NCBI GenBank assembly: GCA_011526085.1
Contig: WYBC01000035.1
Location: 1-64,000, forward strand
Direction of reading: 5' to 3'
DNA from: Lysobacter sp.
GTDB lineage: Bacteria > Pseudomonadota > Gammaproteobacteria > Xanthomonadales > Xanthomonadaceae
DNA: 64,000 bases
Shown here: one piece after another, positions 33,426 to 43,014 of the stretch
Numbering within the stretch: position 1 is the first letter of the stretch
Layout: each line of letters begins with the position of its first letter
Position numbers and translations under genes: made by a program
The notes under the pieces: generated by a model
Seen by the model: only the letters and a program-made list of their open reading frames with translations
Told to the model about the DNA's origin: nothing
Database searches by the model: none

Positions 33426-34463
33426 TCAGGTCGCGCGCACCACCAGCCGGGTGGGCAACATCTCGGACTGCGCGACGTCGCCGTCGATCAGCGCGCGCAC
33501 CTTGCGTGCGAGCAGGACGCCCGCCTCCACGAAATCCTGGTGGACCGAGGTCAACGCCGGGACGTAGGTCGCGCCCAGCAGGGTGTCGTCGAAGCCCGCC
33601 ACCGAGACATCCCCGGGAACCGTCCGGCCGAGTTCGCCGAGCGCCCGCATCGCACCGATCGCGACCAGATCGCTCGCCGCGAACACCGCATCGATCCTGG
33701 GGTTCGCGCGCAGCAGCGCGCGCGTCGCATCGGCGCCCGCGGCGACCGTGAACGCCGGCACGGTCGCCATCGTGGGCACGATGCCCGCGCGCGCCAGCGC
33801 CTCGGCGAATCCTTCGTGGCGCTCGGCGAATTCGCCGTGGGCCGGATCGCCGAGGAACGCCGGATGCCGACGGCCGAGCGCGATGAAGCGCTCCGCCACG
33901 TGGGCGCCGCCGGCGCGGTTGTCGCTGCCGACCACCACCTGCGACTCGTGGCGACTCACCGCGCCCCAGACCACCATCGGCCGGCCCCAGGATTGCACTT
34001 CGTGCATCGCATCCTCATGCGCGCCCTGGCCGAGCAGGATCACGCCGTCGGCCGCCTGCACCGCGGGCGTGGCCGCCGCCTGCAGCGAAGTCAGCAGCAC
34101 GCTGTAGCCGTGCGAGGTCAATTCCTGGGTGATGCCGCCGAGCAGATCGAGCGGATACGCGCCGGACATCTGACGCTCCGGACTGGGCGTCATCTCCACC
34201 ACCACTGCGACCGTCATGCTCCGGCGGAGGCGCAGATTCCGCGCGCTGATGTTGAATGCGTAACCGTGGCGGTTCGCGATCTCGCGGATCCGCGCCCGGG
34301 TCTCGGGATTCACCAGCGGACTGTCGCGCAGCGCGCGCGAGACCGTGATCGCGGAAACGCCGGCGATCGCGGCCAGATCGGCCATCGTCGGCCCGGTCTC
34401 GGCCGCGCTCGCGCTGCGCTGCCCGCGCTTGTCCGGACGCGGGTCCCGCTCGGCGCCGGTCAT
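33426..34463 (-). CDS. LacI-family transcriptional repressor of the alpha-glucoside operon
   Basis: 345 aa from the ATG at 34463. The N-terminal helix-turn-helix and hinge helix are clear (TMADLAAIAGVSAITVSRAL, then SPLVNPETRARIREIANRHG, residues about 26-75). A periplasmic-binding-protein-like sensor domain follows (VILLGQGAHE; FIALGRRHPAFLGDPAHGE; AVFAASDLVAIGAMRALGEL; VSVAGFDDTLLGATYVPALT). It ends 295 bp before the operon it most likely controls. A much longer in-frame ORF upstream is antisense to parC and is noise. Confidence 0.93.
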   Translation of the reverse strand: MTGAERDPRPDKRGQRSASAAETGPTMADLAAIAGVSAITVSRALRDSPLVNPETRARIREIANRHGYAFNISARNLRLRRSMTVAVVVEMTPSPERQMSGAYPLDLLGGITQELTSHGYSVLLTSLQAAATPAVQAADGVILLGQGAHEDAMHEVQSWGRPMVVWGAVSRHESQVVVGSDNRAGGAHVAERFIALGRRHPAFLGDPAHGEFAERHEGFAEALARAGIVPTMATVPAFTVAAGADATRALLRANPRIDAVFAASDLVAIGAMRALGELGRTVPGDVSVAGFDDTLLGATYVPALTSVHQDFVEAGVLLARKVRALIDGDVAQSEMLPTRLVVRAT

Positions 34464-34622
34464 TCGCGCGGCTCCGTCGCGTCCGCGGCGCTGCGCGGGG
34501 CGGAGACGGGTGCGGGCGTCGGTCGTGTCGGCATGCCCGGAAATTACTCCATCGCCGGGCCGGATGCGAGCGCGACCATCGGCGATACGACGCGGGTGGC
34601 CGATGGTTTCGCGGCCAACTGG

Positions 34623-34628
34623 TAAGAT
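34623..34628 (+). promoter_or_regulatory. Possible -10 element of parC
   Basis: TAAGAT lies 27 bases before the parC ATG in the divergent lacI-parC gap. No good -35 is visible at the right distance, so only the -10 is proposed. Confidence 0.25.
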
Positions 34629-34655
34629 TCGCGCTTCGTTTCGACGGACGCCACG

Positions 34656-36899
34656 ATGGCCGACACGCTCCGCCCCGCTTTCCACGGTTTCGAACAGATT
34701 CCGCTGCGCGAATACGCCGAACGCGCCTATCTCGACTATTCGATGTACGTGGTCCTCGACCGCGCCCTGCCCTTCCTCGGCGACGGCCTGAAACCGGTGC
34801 AGCGGCGGATCGTCTATGCGATGAGCGAGCTGGGTCTCAACGCGGGCGCCAAGCCGAAGAAATCGGCGCGCACCGTCGGCGACGTGATCGGCAAATACCA
34901 TCCTCACGGCGACAGCGCCTGCTACGAAGCGCTGGTGCTGATGGCGCAGCCGTTTTCCTACCGCTATCCGCTGATCGACGGCCAGGGCAACTTCGGCTCC
35001 AGCGACGACCCGAAATCGTTCGCGGCGATGCGTTATACCGAATCCAAGCTGACCCCGATCGCCGAAGTGCTGCTCGGCGAACTCGGCCAGGGCACGGTCG
35101 ACTGGGACCCGAACTTCGACGGCACCCTGGAAGAGCCGACCTGGCTGCCCGCGCGGTTGCCGCATCTGCTGCTCAACGGCACCACCGGCATCGCGGTGGG
35201 CATGGCCACCGACGTGCCGCCGCACAACCTCAACGAGATCGTCAGCGCCTGCGTGCGCCTGCTCGACGATCCCGATGCGACCGTGCGCGACCTCTGCGAA
35301 CACGTGCGCGGCCCGGACTACCCGACAACCGCGGAAATCATCACCCCCGTCGCCGACCTGCAGGCGATGTACGAAACCGGCCACGGCAGCGTGCGCGCCC
35401 GCGCCACCTTCGTGCGGGAACAGCAGAACATCGTGATCACCGCGCTGCCCTACCAGGTCAGCCCGAGCAAGGTGATCGAGCAGATCGCGCAGCAGATGCG
35501 CGCGAAGAAGCTGCCGTGGCTGGAAGACATCCGCGACGAATCCGACCACGCCAATCCGACCCGGATCGTGCTGATCCCGCGCAGCAACCGCGTCGATGTC
35601 GAACAGCTGATGGGGCATCTGTTCGTCACCACCGACCTGGAAAAAAGCTATCGCGTCAACATGAACGTGATCGGCCTCGACGGCCGCCCGCAGGTCAAAA
35701 ACCTGAAAATGCTGCTCGGCGAGTGGCTGGCGTTCCGCAGCGACACCGTGACCCGGCGCCTGAAGCATCGCCTGGAAAAAGTGGAGCGCAGGTTGCACCT
35801 GCTGGAAGGCCTGCTGGTCGCGTTCCTCAATCTCGATGAAGTCATCCGCATCATCCGCACAGAGGACGAGCCGAAACCCGCGCTGATCGCGCGCTTCGGC
35901 CTGAGCGAGGACCAGGCCGACTACATCCTCGACACCAAGCTGAAACAGTTGGCGCGCCTGGAAGAAATGAAGATCCGCGGCGAGCAGGACGAACTCGCCG
36001 CCGAACGCGACAAACTGATGTCGATCCTCGACAGCAAATCGAAGCTCAAGAAACTGCTGAAGGACGAACTGCTGGCGGACGCGAAGAAATTCGGCGATGC
36101 GCGGATGTCGCCGCTGGTCGCGCGCGAAGCCGCGCAGGCCATCGACGAGACCGAACTGGTCGCCAGCGAACCGATGACCATCGTGCTGAGCGAGAAGGGC
36201 TGGATCCGCGCGGCCAAGGGCCACGACATCGACGCCGCCGCGCTGAGCTATCGCGACGGCGACAGCCTGCTGTGCGCGGTGCGCGGCCGCAGCACCCAGC
36301 AGGTCGCGTTCCTCGACGGCACCGGCCGCAGCTATTCGTCGCTGGCGCATACCCTGCCCTCGGCGCGCGGCAACGGCGAGCCGCTGACCGGGCGGTTCTC
36401 GCCGCCGGCCGGCACGGGGTTCCAGACCATGGCCACCGGCGGCAACGACGACCGCTTCGTCCTGGCGTCGTCGCACGGCTACGGTTTCGTCACCCGCTTC
36501 GAGAACCTCACCGGCCGCAACAAGGCCGGCAAGGCGATGCTCTCGCTCACGCCGGGCTCGACCGTGCTGACGCCGGTGCAGGCCGGCAATGTCGACACCG
36601 ACCGGATCGTGGCGGTCACCAGCGCCGGTCATCTGCTGGCGTTCCCGCTGGCGGAACTGCCGGAACTCGACAAGGGCAAAGGCAACAAGATCATCGAGAT
36701 CCCGAAGGCCAAGCGCGGCACCGAACGCGTGGTCGCGCTGGCGGTGGTACCGCCGGGCGGCACGCTGACGGTGAAATCCGGCACCCGCACGATGTCGCTG
36801 TCGTTCAAGGAGCTCGATCCCTACATCGGCGCCCGCGGCAGCCGCGGCGGTCTGCTGCCGCGCGGCTGGCAGAAGGTCGACGCGCTCGGAGTGGAATGA
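34656..36899 (+). CDS. parC: DNA topoisomerase IV subunit A
   Basis: 747 aa, typical length for ParC. The winged-helix/CAP part has [20 protein letters not shown] and [20 protein letters not shown] (the quinolone-resistance region, with Ser70 and no obvious substitution pattern to interpret). The catalytic Tyr127 is in [10 protein letters not shown]. The tower and coiled coil follow ([20 protein letters not shown]), then the C-terminal beta-pinwheel. It decatenates daughter chromosomes as a ParC2ParE2 complex; parE is not in the window. The stop overlaps the tpm start. Confidence 0.97.
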   Translation: MADTLRPAFHGFEQIPLREYAERAYLDYSMYVVLDRALPFLGDGLKPVQRRIVYAMSELGLNAGAKPKKSARTVGDVIGKYHPHGDSACYEALVLMAQPFSYRYPLIDGQGNFGSSDDPKSFAAMRYTESKLTPIAEVLLGELGQGTVDWDPNFDGTLEEPTWLPARLPHLLLNGTTGIAVGMATDVPPHNLNEIVSACVRLLDDPDATVRDLCEHVRGPDYPTTAEIITPVADLQAMYETGHGSVRARATFVREQQNIVITALPYQVSPSKVIEQIAQQMRAKKLPWLEDIRDESDHANPTRIVLIPRSNRVDVEQLMGHLFVTTDLEKSYRVNMNVIGLDGRPQVKNLKMLLGEWLAFRSDTVTRRLKHRLEKVERRLHLLEGLLVAFLNLDEVIRIIRTEDEPKPALIARFGLSEDQADYILDTKLKQLARLEEMKIRGEQDELAAERDKLMSILDSKSKLKKLLKDELLADAKKFGDARMSPLVAREAAQAIDETELVASEPMTIVLSEKGWIRAAKGHDIDAAALSYRDGDSLLCAVRGRSTQQVAFLDGTGRSYSSLAHTLPSARGNGEPLTGRFSPPAGTGFQTMATGGNDDRFVLASSHGYGFVTRFENLTGRNKAGKAMLSLTPGSTVLTPVQAGNVDTDRIVAVTSAGHLLAFPLAELPELDKGKGNKIIEIPKAKRGTERVVALAVVPPGGTLTVKSGTRTMSLSFKELDPYIGARGSRGGLLPRGWQKVDALGVE

Positions 36900-37570
36900 T
36901 GGATCCCGACTTCTGGCGCCGGCGCTGGCAGGACAACGAGATCGGCTTCCACCAGGCCGAACCGACGCCGCTGCTGCAGAAACACTGGCCCGCGGTCGGC
37001 GCACCGGCGGGCGGCAAGGTCTTCGTGCCGCTCGCGGGCAAGTCGCTGGACATGCTCTGGTTCGCGGCGCAGGGCCATCGCGTGCTCGGCGTGGAGCTGT
37101 CGCCGCTCGCGGTGGCGCAGTTCTTCGACGAGCACGCGCTGCAGCCCGAGATCTTCGAGACGCGCTACGGCATCCACCACCGCGCCGGCGCCATCGAACT
37201 GATCTGCGGCGATGCGTTCGCGCTCGACGCGGCCATCCTCGCCGACTGCAGCGCCGTGTTCGATCGCGCCGCGCTGATCGCGCTGCCGCCGGCACTGCGC
37301 GAACGCTATGTCGCCGAACTGCATCCGCGGTTGCCCGCGGACTGCCGCGGACTGTTGATCACCCTCGAGTATCCGCAGCACGAAAAGGCCGGCCCGCCGT
37401 TCGCGGTCGCCGAAGCCGAAGTGCGCGAACGCTACGGCCCGCAGTGGTCGGTCGAATTGCTCGAACGACGCGACATCCTCGCGACCCAGCCGCGATTCGT
37501 CGAGGACGGGGTCACCGCGCTGGACACCTGCGTATACCGGCTGGCGCGGCGCCGGATCGCCGCCGGCTGA
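36899..37570 (+). CDS. tpm: Thiopurine S-methyltransferase
   Basis: 223 aa from the ATG at 36899; an ATG one codon earlier (36896) is also possible. Family signatures are present: [20 protein letters not shown], then GGKVFVPLAGKSLDMLWFAA (SAM site), GVELSPLAVAQFF and VFDRAALIALPPALRERYV. It transfers a methyl group from SAM to thiopurines, and in bacteria also to selenite or tellurite species. It shares bases with the parC stop, so it is translationally coupled to it. Confidence 0.93.
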   Translation: MDPDFWRRRWQDNEIGFHQAEPTPLLQKHWPAVGAPAGGKVFVPLAGKSLDMLWFAAQGHRVLGVELSPLAVAQFFDEHALQPEIFETRYGIHHRAGAIELICGDAFALDAAILADCSAVFDRAALIALPPALRERYVAELHPRLPADCRGLLITLEYPQHEKAGPPFAVAEAEVRERYGPQWSVELLERRDILATQPRFVEDGVTALDTCVYRLARRRIAAG

Positions 37571-37623
37571 CGGCAGCCACGCGCGACCGCGCCGGCGTCG
37601 CATCGCCGCCACACGCAACCGGG

Positions 37624-37629
37624 TAAGAT
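37624..37629 (+). promoter_or_regulatory. Possible -10 element of the penicillin-acylase gene
   Basis: TAAGAT with the same GGTAAGAT context as before parC. No clear -35. The leader would be about 90 bases. Confidence 0.25.
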
Positions 37630-37725
37630 CGCCCGACCGCGGCGCTCTCGCCGACGGCCCGCTTCCGCGCAGGCGCACGACCCGCGTCGCGACCGCGCAT
37701 CGACCGCACACCAAGGATGTTCCGC

Positions 37726-40107
37726 ATGCTGAAATGGCTCAAACGCATCGCCCTGTTCCTGCTGCTGGTCGCTGTCGTGGGCGCGGGCGCCGGTTGGTGG
37801 CTGCTGCGCGGCAGTCTCGCGCCCCTGGACGGCGAACTCGCGCTGGATGGCCTCTCCGCACCGGTCACGGTACAGCGCGACGCCAACGGCACCGTCACCA
37901 TCGACGCCGCCAACGAGACCGATGCGATGCGCGCGCTGGGCTACGTGCACGCGCAGGAGCGCTATTTCGAAATGGACCTGATGCGTCGCGTCGCCGCCGG
38001 CGAGTTGTCGGCGCTGTTCGGCCCGATCGCGATCGAAAAGGACAAACAGCAGCGGGTGCACCGCATCCGCGCGCGCGTGCAAGCGGACCTCGCGTCGATG
38101 GCCGACGGCAAGCGTCCGCAGCTGGAGGCCTATACCGCCGGGGCGAACGCCGGGCTCGCCGCGCTGCGCACCCGGCCGTGGCCGTATCTGCTGCTGCGGC
38201 AGACGCCGGAGCCCTGGAAGCTCGAAGACGCTGCGCTGGTCGGCTATGCGATGTATTTCGACCTGCAGGACGCAAGCAATGCGCGCGAACTGGCGATGTG
38301 GCGGATCAAGCCGCATCTCCCGCCCGCGCTGTACGCGCTGCTCGCGCGCGACGGCACGCGCTGGGACGCACCGCTGATGGGTGCGACGCGTGGCGACGCG
38401 GTGCTGCCCACCGCGGACGAAGTCGATCTGCGCAAGCTGCCCGGCCCGCCCGGCGAACGCCACGGCGTGGCCGCGGACGACATCGTGCCGGGCAGCAACA
38501 ACTTCGCGATCGGCGGCGCGCTCACCGCCGACGGACGCGCGATCGTCGCCAACGACATGCATCTCGGCCTGCGCGCGCCGAACATCTGGTTCCGCGCGCG
38601 CCTGCGCTATGCCGACGCGCGCGCGACGGGCGGCAAGGTCGACGTCACCGGGTTCACCCTGCCCGGCCTGCCGGCGATGGTGGTCGGCAGCAATACTCAC
38701 GTGGCCTGGGCCTTCACCAACAGCTACGCCGACACCGCGGACTGGCGCATCCACACCGCCTGCGGCGGCGCGAAGGGCGATGCGGTTGCCGACGCATCCG
38801 CCTGCGTGAAACCGAAGTCGCATGCGGAAGTGATCGCGGTCGCCGGCGGCGCGCCGGTGGAATTCGAGGTCGAGGAAACCGACTGGGGTCCGGTGCTGCA
38901 CCGCGAGGGCGATCGCCTGTTCGCGCTGCGCTGGAACGCGCATGCGAAGGGCGCGCTCGGATTCGGCCTGACCGAATTCCCGATCGCCCGCGATCTCGAC
39001 CACGTGCTGGCGCTGGCCGACCGCAGCGCGGTGCCGGCGCAGAACCTCGTCGTCGGCGACGCCAGCGGCCGCATCGCATGGCGGGTGATTGGCCCGCTGG
39101 CGCAGCGTGCACCCGGTTGCGATGCCGATGAACCGCGGACCGATCTCGAACAGACGGCGGTCTGCGCGCCCTGGACCGTCGCCACCGACCGCTCGCCGAA
39201 TCTGATCGATCCCGCCGCGCATCGGCTGTGGACCGCCAACCACCGAACGCTGGACGGCGCCGCGCTGGCCCAGGTGGGCGACGGCGGCTTCGCCTTCGGC
39301 GCCCGCGCACGGCAGATCCGCAACGATCTGTTCGCGCGCGAGCGCTTCACCGAGCGCGATCTGCTGGCGGTGCAGCTCGACGACCGCGCCGTGTTCCTCG
39401 GCGAATGGCACACGCTGCTGCGCGACACCGCCGCGCGCGCGAAGACGCCGGCGCTGACCGAACTGGCCGCGGCGTCGAAACGCTGGGAAGGCCGCGCCAG
39501 CCAGGATTCGGTGAGCTATCGCATCGTGCGCGCATGGCGGCTCGCGGTGCACGAGCGCGTCGCCGAAGGCCTGACCGCACCCGCGCATGCGGCGCTGGGC
39601 GAGTCCTTCGAGATGCCGCCGTTCCAGCAACTGGAGGGCGTGGTGTGGCCGCTGCTGCAGCAACGTCCGGCGCATCTGCTGTCGCGCAAGTACGCGAGCT
39701 GGGACGCGCTGCTGGAAGATGCGGCGAAAGACATCCGCGACGAACTGAAAGCGCAGGGCCCGCTGTCCGCGCGCACCTGGGGCGAGCGCAACACAGCCAC
39801 GATCTGCCATCCGCTGGCGAAAGCCATCCCGCTGGTCGGCAAGCGCCTGCTGTGCATGCCGCCGGATCGACTCGCCGGCGATGGCGGCATGCCGCGCGTG
39901 GTCGGCCCGGATTTCGGCGCCTCCGAGCGCATGGTGGTCGCGCCCGGACACGAAGCCGACGGCATCACCCACATGCCCGGCGGCCAGAGCGGACATTTCC
40001 TGTCGCCGTTCTGGGGCGCGGGCCACGACGACTGGGTGCAGGGGCGGTCGACGCCGTTCCTGCCGGGCGCGACCAAGTACACGCTGAAACTCGCGCCTTC
40101 GCGATAG
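37726..40107 (+). CDS. Penicillin acylase family N-terminal nucleophile hydrolase
   Basis: 793 aa. A signal anchor (MLKWLKRIALFLLLVAVVGA) directs it to the periplasm. The alpha-chain contains ALGYVHAQERYFEMDLMRRV and AAGELSALFG. Autoproteolysis is expected just before Ser257 in VPGSNNFAIGG, which becomes the N-terminal nucleophile of the beta-chain. The GLRAPNIWFRARLRY and HVAWAFTNSYAD segments belong to the active-site environment. Substrates in the family range from beta-lactams to acyl-homoserine lactones; none can be chosen here. AAGGA sits 8 bases before the ATG at 37726, which favours it over the in-frame ATG at 37717. Confidence 0.92.
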   Translation: MLKWLKRIALFLLLVAVVGAGAGWWLLRGSLAPLDGELALDGLSAPVTVQRDANGTVTIDAANETDAMRALGYVHAQERYFEMDLMRRVAAGELSALFGPIAIEKDKQQRVHRIRARVQADLASMADGKRPQLEAYTAGANAGLAALRTRPWPYLLLRQTPEPWKLEDAALVGYAMYFDLQDASNARELAMWRIKPHLPPALYALLARDGTRWDAPLMGATRGDAVLPTADEVDLRKLPGPPGERHGVAADDIVPGSNNFAIGGALTADGRAIVANDMHLGLRAPNIWFRARLRYADARATGGKVDVTGFTLPGLPAMVVGSNTHVAWAFTNSYADTADWRIHTACGGAKGDAVADASACVKPKSHAEVIAVAGGAPVEFEVEETDWGPVLHREGDRLFALRWNAHAKGALGFGLTEFPIARDLDHVLALADRSAVPAQNLVVGDASGRIAWRVIGPLAQRAPGCDADEPRTDLEQTAVCAPWTVATDRSPNLIDPAAHRLWTANHRTLDGAALAQVGDGGFAFGARARQIRNDLFARERFTERDLLAVQLDDRAVFLGEWHTLLRDTAARAKTPALTELAAASKRWEGRASQDSVSYRIVRAWRLAVHERVAEGLTAPAHAALGESFEMPPFQQLEGVVWPLLQQRPAHLLSRKYASWDALLEDAAKDIRDELKAQGPLSARTWGERNTATICHPLAKAIPLVGKRLLCMPPDRLAGDGGMPRVVGPDFGASERMVVAPGHEADGITHMPGGQSGHFLSPFWGAGHDDWVQGRSTPFLPGATKYTLKLAPSR

Positions 40108-40115
40108 CAGGCGCT

Positions 40116-40200
40116 GTAGGAGGGCCTTCAGGCCCGAGCTTTTTGCCGTTGCCGAAAAGCTCGGGCCTGAAGGCCCTCCTACGCCTGAAGGCCCTCCTAC
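40116..40200. repeat. REP-type palindrome cluster (GTAGGA family), likely bidirectional terminator
   Basis: A 28-bp perfect stem pairs 40116-40143 with 40155-40182. Each arm is itself a REP unit: GTAGGA, then GGGCC and GGCCC around TTCA. The last 18 bases of the right arm (40165-40182) are repeated directly at 40183-40200. The array lies between the convergent acylase and asnB genes, and the T and A runs flanking the loop would help terminate both. Confidence 0.85.
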
Positions 40201-40207
40201 GGGAGGA

Positions 40208-41923
40208 TCACGCGCTTGCCAGCGCCGCCTGATGCACGCCCGCCACCGCGCGACCCGACGGGTCCGCGGCGTTCGCGAAGGCCGCGTCCCAGGCGATCGC
40301 GGCCGGCGACGAACAGGCGATCGACTTGCCGCCCGGCACCGTGTGCGCGCAGCCGTCGCCGGGGAACGCTTCGTCGAAGATCCGGCGATAGAAATACGCT
40401 TCCTTCGTCTGCGGCGGGTTGATCGGGAAGCGCTGCTCGGCCGCGGCGAAATCGGCGTCGCTCACATGCGCTTCGGCATGCGCCTTCAGCCCGTCGATCC
40501 AACCGTAGCCGACGCCGTCGCTGAACTGTTCCTTCTGCCGCCACAGGATCTCCTCGGGCAGATAGCCCTCGAAGGCCTCGCGCAGCACCGCCTTCTCGAT
40601 CCTGCGCGAGCCGTCCGCCTGCACGCCCGCCATCTTCGCGGTGGCGTCCATCCGCATCGCCACATCCAGGAATTCGGTATCGAGGAACGGCACCCGCGCC
40701 TCCACGCCCCAGGCCATCATCGATTTGTTCGCGCGCAGGCAATCGTAGTTGTACAGCGCATCGAGCTTGCGGATGGTCTCGGCGTGGAATTCGCGCGCGT
40801 TCGGCGCCTTGTGGAAATACAGGTAACCGCCGAAGACCTCGTCGCTGCCCTCGCCCGAGAGCACCATCTTCACGCCCATCGCCTTGATCCGGCGCGCGAG
40901 CAGGAACATCGGCGTGGACGCGCGGATCGTGGTCACGTCGTAGGTCTCGACGTGGCGGATCACTTCCGGCAGCGCGTCCAGCCCTTCCTCGAAGGTATAG
41001 GTGAAGCCGTGGTGCACCGTGCCCAGCGCCTTCGCCGCGACTTCGGCGGCGGCCAGATCCGGCGACCCTTTCAGACCGATGGCGAAAGAATGCAGCCGCG
41101 GCCACCAGGCCTCGCTCTGGTCGCCGTCCTCGACGCGGCGGCGGGCGAAACGCGCGGCGCAGGCCGCGACCAGCGAGGAATCCAGTCCGCCCGACAGCAG
41201 CACGCCGTAAGGCACGTCGCTCATCAATTGCCGATGCACGGCCGCCTCGAAGGCTTCGCGCAGTTCGCGCGGCGACACCTGTACGCCGACGGTCGCGTCG
41301 TGATCGCGCCAGGCGCGTTCGTAGTAACGATGCAGCTCGCCGGTGGCGCTGTCGAACCAGTGACCCGGCGGGAACTGGGCGACATCGTCGCAGACCCGCA
41401 CCAGCGCCTTCATTTCCGACGCCACCCAGACGCGACCGTCGGCATCGTGGCCCCAATACAGCGGACACACGCCGATGGGATCGCGGGCGATGATGAAGCG
41501 GCCGGCGGCGCGATCCCACAGCACGAAGGCGAAAATGCCGTTGAGGCGATCGAGCCAAGCACCGATGTCGCCCGCGTCGCGGGCTTTGCTCTCGGCGTAG
41601 AGCGCGTTGATCACTTCGCAATCGGAACCGGTCTGGAACGCGTACGGCTTGCGCAGCGCGCCTTCGAGCGCGCGATGGTTGTAGATCTCGCCGTTCACGG
41701 CCAGGGTCAGATCACCGTCTTCCGAATGCAGCGGCTGCGCGCCGCCGGCGGGATCGACGATGGCCAGACGCTCATGCACCAGCAGCGCGCGCGGTTCGAC
41801 GTGCACGCCGGACCAGTCGGGGCCGCGATGCCGTTGTCGCGCGGACAGCGACAGCGCGAGCGGTCGGAGCGGGCCGAGATCGGCACCGGGACGCAGATCG
41901 AACACACCGAGAATCGAACACAT
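40208..41923 (-). CDS. asnB: Glutamine-hydrolysing asparagine synthetase B
   Basis: 571 aa. Cys2 (MCSILGVFD) is the class II glutaminase nucleophile, with RHRGPDWSGV and VNGEIYNHR in the same domain. The synthetase domain has the PP-loop SGGLDSS at 244-250, then SGEGSDEVFGGYLYFHKAPN. It makes Asn from Asp, Gln and ATP. AGGAG sits 7 bases before the ATG. A 94-base leader segment with alternative hairpins and an Asn-rich ORF lies upstream, pointing to control by asparagine supply. Confidence 0.97.
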   Translation of the reverse strand: MCSILGVFDLRPGADLGPLRPLALSLSARQRHRGPDWSGVHVEPRALLVHERLAIVDPAGGAQPLHSEDGDLTLAVNGEIYNHRALEGALRKPYAFQTGSDCEVINALYAESKARDAGDIGAWLDRLNGIFAFVLWDRAAGRFIIARDPIGVCPLYWGHDADGRVWVASEMKALVRVCDDVAQFPPGHWFDSATGELHRYYERAWRDHDATVGVQVSPRELREAFEAAVHRQLMSDVPYGVLLSGGLDSSLVAACAARFARRRVEDGDQSEAWWPRLHSFAIGLKGSPDLAAAEVAAKALGTVHHGFTYTFEEGLDALPEVIRHVETYDVTTIRASTPMFLLARRIKAMGVKMVLSGEGSDEVFGGYLYFHKAPNAREFHAETIRKLDALYNYDCLRANKSMMAWGVEARVPFLDTEFLDVAMRMDATAKMAGVQADGSRRIEKAVLREAFEGYLPEEILWRQKEQFSDGVGYGWIDGLKAHAEAHVSDADFAAAEQRFPINPPQTKEAYFYRRIFDEAFPGDGCAHTVPGGKSIACSSPAAIAWDAAFANAADPSGRAVAGVHQAALASA

Positions 41924-41959
41924 GGGAGAACTCCTGAGGGGGTTTGTGTTTTCCGGGGT

Positions 41960-41997
41960 CCGAAAGCGCGAAACCCGCGCTTTCGGCGCGGGTTTCG
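41960..41997 (-). promoter_or_regulatory. Mutually exclusive hairpins between the Asn-rich leader ORF and asnB
   Basis: Hairpin A pairs 41969-41980 with 41986-41997 (12 bp, 5-base loop). Hairpin B pairs 41960-41969 with 41977-41986 (10 bp, 7-base loop). They share bases and cannot form together. In transcription order A can form first and B second, as in antiterminator/terminator pairs. No T-run follows either, so the output could be Rho-dependent or act on translation. Confidence 0.62.
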
Positions 41998-42022
41998 GGG
42001 ACTGGGGCGGTATCGCTGGAGC

Positions 42023-42118
42023 TTATGCCTGGTCGCCGTTTCGCCTCGCGCGCACGGTGTTTCCGCAATTATTGTTGCGGTTGTTCGGGCGATTGCGATT
42101 GGAGGAACGGCGGGTCAT
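42023..42118 (-). CDS. Asparagine-rich leader peptide of asnB (attenuation candidate)
   Basis: A 31-codon ORF from ATG 42118 to TAA 42023, too short for ordinary gene calling. Nine codons are Asn (positions 7, 9, 12, 13, 15, 16, 17, 20 and 27), with five of them within positions 12-17. Four of the nine are AAT although neighbouring genes use mostly AAC. The predicted transcription start coincides with the A of the ATG, so the mRNA may be leaderless. The stop lies 26 bases before hairpin A. In known his, leu and trp leaders, ribosome stalling at such codon runs senses charged tRNA; here the matching sensor would be Asn-tRNA. The downstream gene makes asparagine. Confidence 0.72.
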   Translation of the reverse strand: MTRRSSNRNRPNNRNNNCGNTVRARRNGDQA

Positions 42119-42124
42119 GACCCA

Positions 42125-42154
42125 ACCCTAACCCGCGCCCCGCGACGATTGCAA
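42125..42154 (-). promoter_or_regulatory. Promoter of the asnB leader transcript
   Basis: TTGCAA (42154-42149) and TAGGGT (42130-42125) are 18 bases apart on the minus strand. Transcription should begin about 7 bases after the -10, that is at or next to the leader-peptide ATG (42118). Confidence 0.5.
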
Positions 42155-42207
42155 GCCCGGGCGACCGAAATCGATGCCATCCCGCCGCCACGCCGCAGGA
42201 GCCGGTC

Positions 42208-43014
42208 TCACAGCGTCGCCAGCGCCTCGCGGACGGCGGACAGCGCGCGCTGGATCTGCACCGGGTCTTCGGGCGCATGCGCCTGCCCCGGCAGTTCGAC
42301 CAGGGTGCAGGCGTTGCCGAGCGCGCGCAGCGCGGCGCAGGCGCGACGCGACTGCCCGACCGGCACGATCTCGTCGGCGCTGCCGTGCACGATCAGCGTC
42401 GGCGGCATGCCGCGGACGAGGTGATGCTGCGGCGACGCGGCGCGGGCGGGCTGGCCATCGAGCAGCTTCGCCACGGTCGGCCGCACCCAGTCGGGCCCGT
42501 CGTCGGGCAACGGCCCGAGGTCCCACGGCCCCCACAGCACGATCAATCGTGCCGGGCGCTTCGCCGGATCGGGATCGCGCGCGGCCCATGCCGCGAGGTG
42601 GCCGCCGGCGGAACCACCGAGCAGCGCGATCCGCCGCGGATCGATGCGGAGATCGCCGGCATGCGCACGCAGCCACGCCAGCACCTCGGCGACGTCATCG
42701 GCCGGCATCGGCCATCGCACACCGTCCTGCGAGGTCAGCCGGTAATCCATGCTGAAGGCGACCACGCCCTCGCGCGCGGCGAGCATCGCCAGATCACGCA
42801 GTTCGCCGCGATCGCCCGCGGCCCAGCCGCCGCCATGGATCATCAGCACCGCGGGACGCGCCGTGCGTTCTTCGACGTCCGCGGGTTCGTAGACATCGAC
42901 CGCCAGCCGATGCGCGCCGACGCGCTCGGTGCGGGTCGCATCGGCGGTCGCATGTCCGCAGGCCGCCAGCGACGACATCCACAGCAGCGCCGCCAGGACG
43001 CGCGACAGCGTCAT
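42208..43014 (-). CDS. Lipoprotein alpha/beta-hydrolase (HSL-type esterase)
   Basis: 268 aa. A lipoprotein signal peptide ends in the lipobox SLAAC with Cys19. The hormone-sensitive-lipase plan follows: oxyanion motif HGGGWAAGD, nucleophile elbow [11 protein letters not shown], acid Asp in HGSADEIVP and His in [11 protein letters not shown]. It is probably anchored on the outer or inner membrane facing the periplasm and cleaves short-chain esters; the substrate is unknown. It overlaps dapE by 4 bp (ATGA) although the two functions are unrelated, so it rides in the dapE operon. Confidence 0.88.
   Translation of the reverse strand: MTLSRVLAALLWMSSLAACGHATADATRTERVGAHRLAVDVYEPADVEERTARPAVLMIHGGGWAAGDRGELRDLAMLAAREGVVAFSMDYRLTSQDGVRWPMPADDVAEVLAWLRAHAGDLRIDPRRIALLGGSAGGHLAAWAARDPDPAKRPARLIVLWGPWDLGPLPDDGPDWVRPTVAKLLDGQPARAASPQHHLVRGMPPTLIVHGSADEIVPVGQSRRACAALRALGNACTLVELPGQAHAPEDPVQIQRALSAVREALATL

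Noticed and set aside
27518-33751. A 2077-codon open frame on the plus strand across the TonB receptor and GH65 genes
   Set aside because: It is antisense to two clear enzymes, is rich in Arg, His, Gln and Asp as expected for the complement of GC-rich genes, and shows no domain.
34464-37295. In-frame upstream extension of the LacI gene
   Set aside because: It runs antisense through parC and tpm; the helix-turn-helix begins just after the ATG at 34463.
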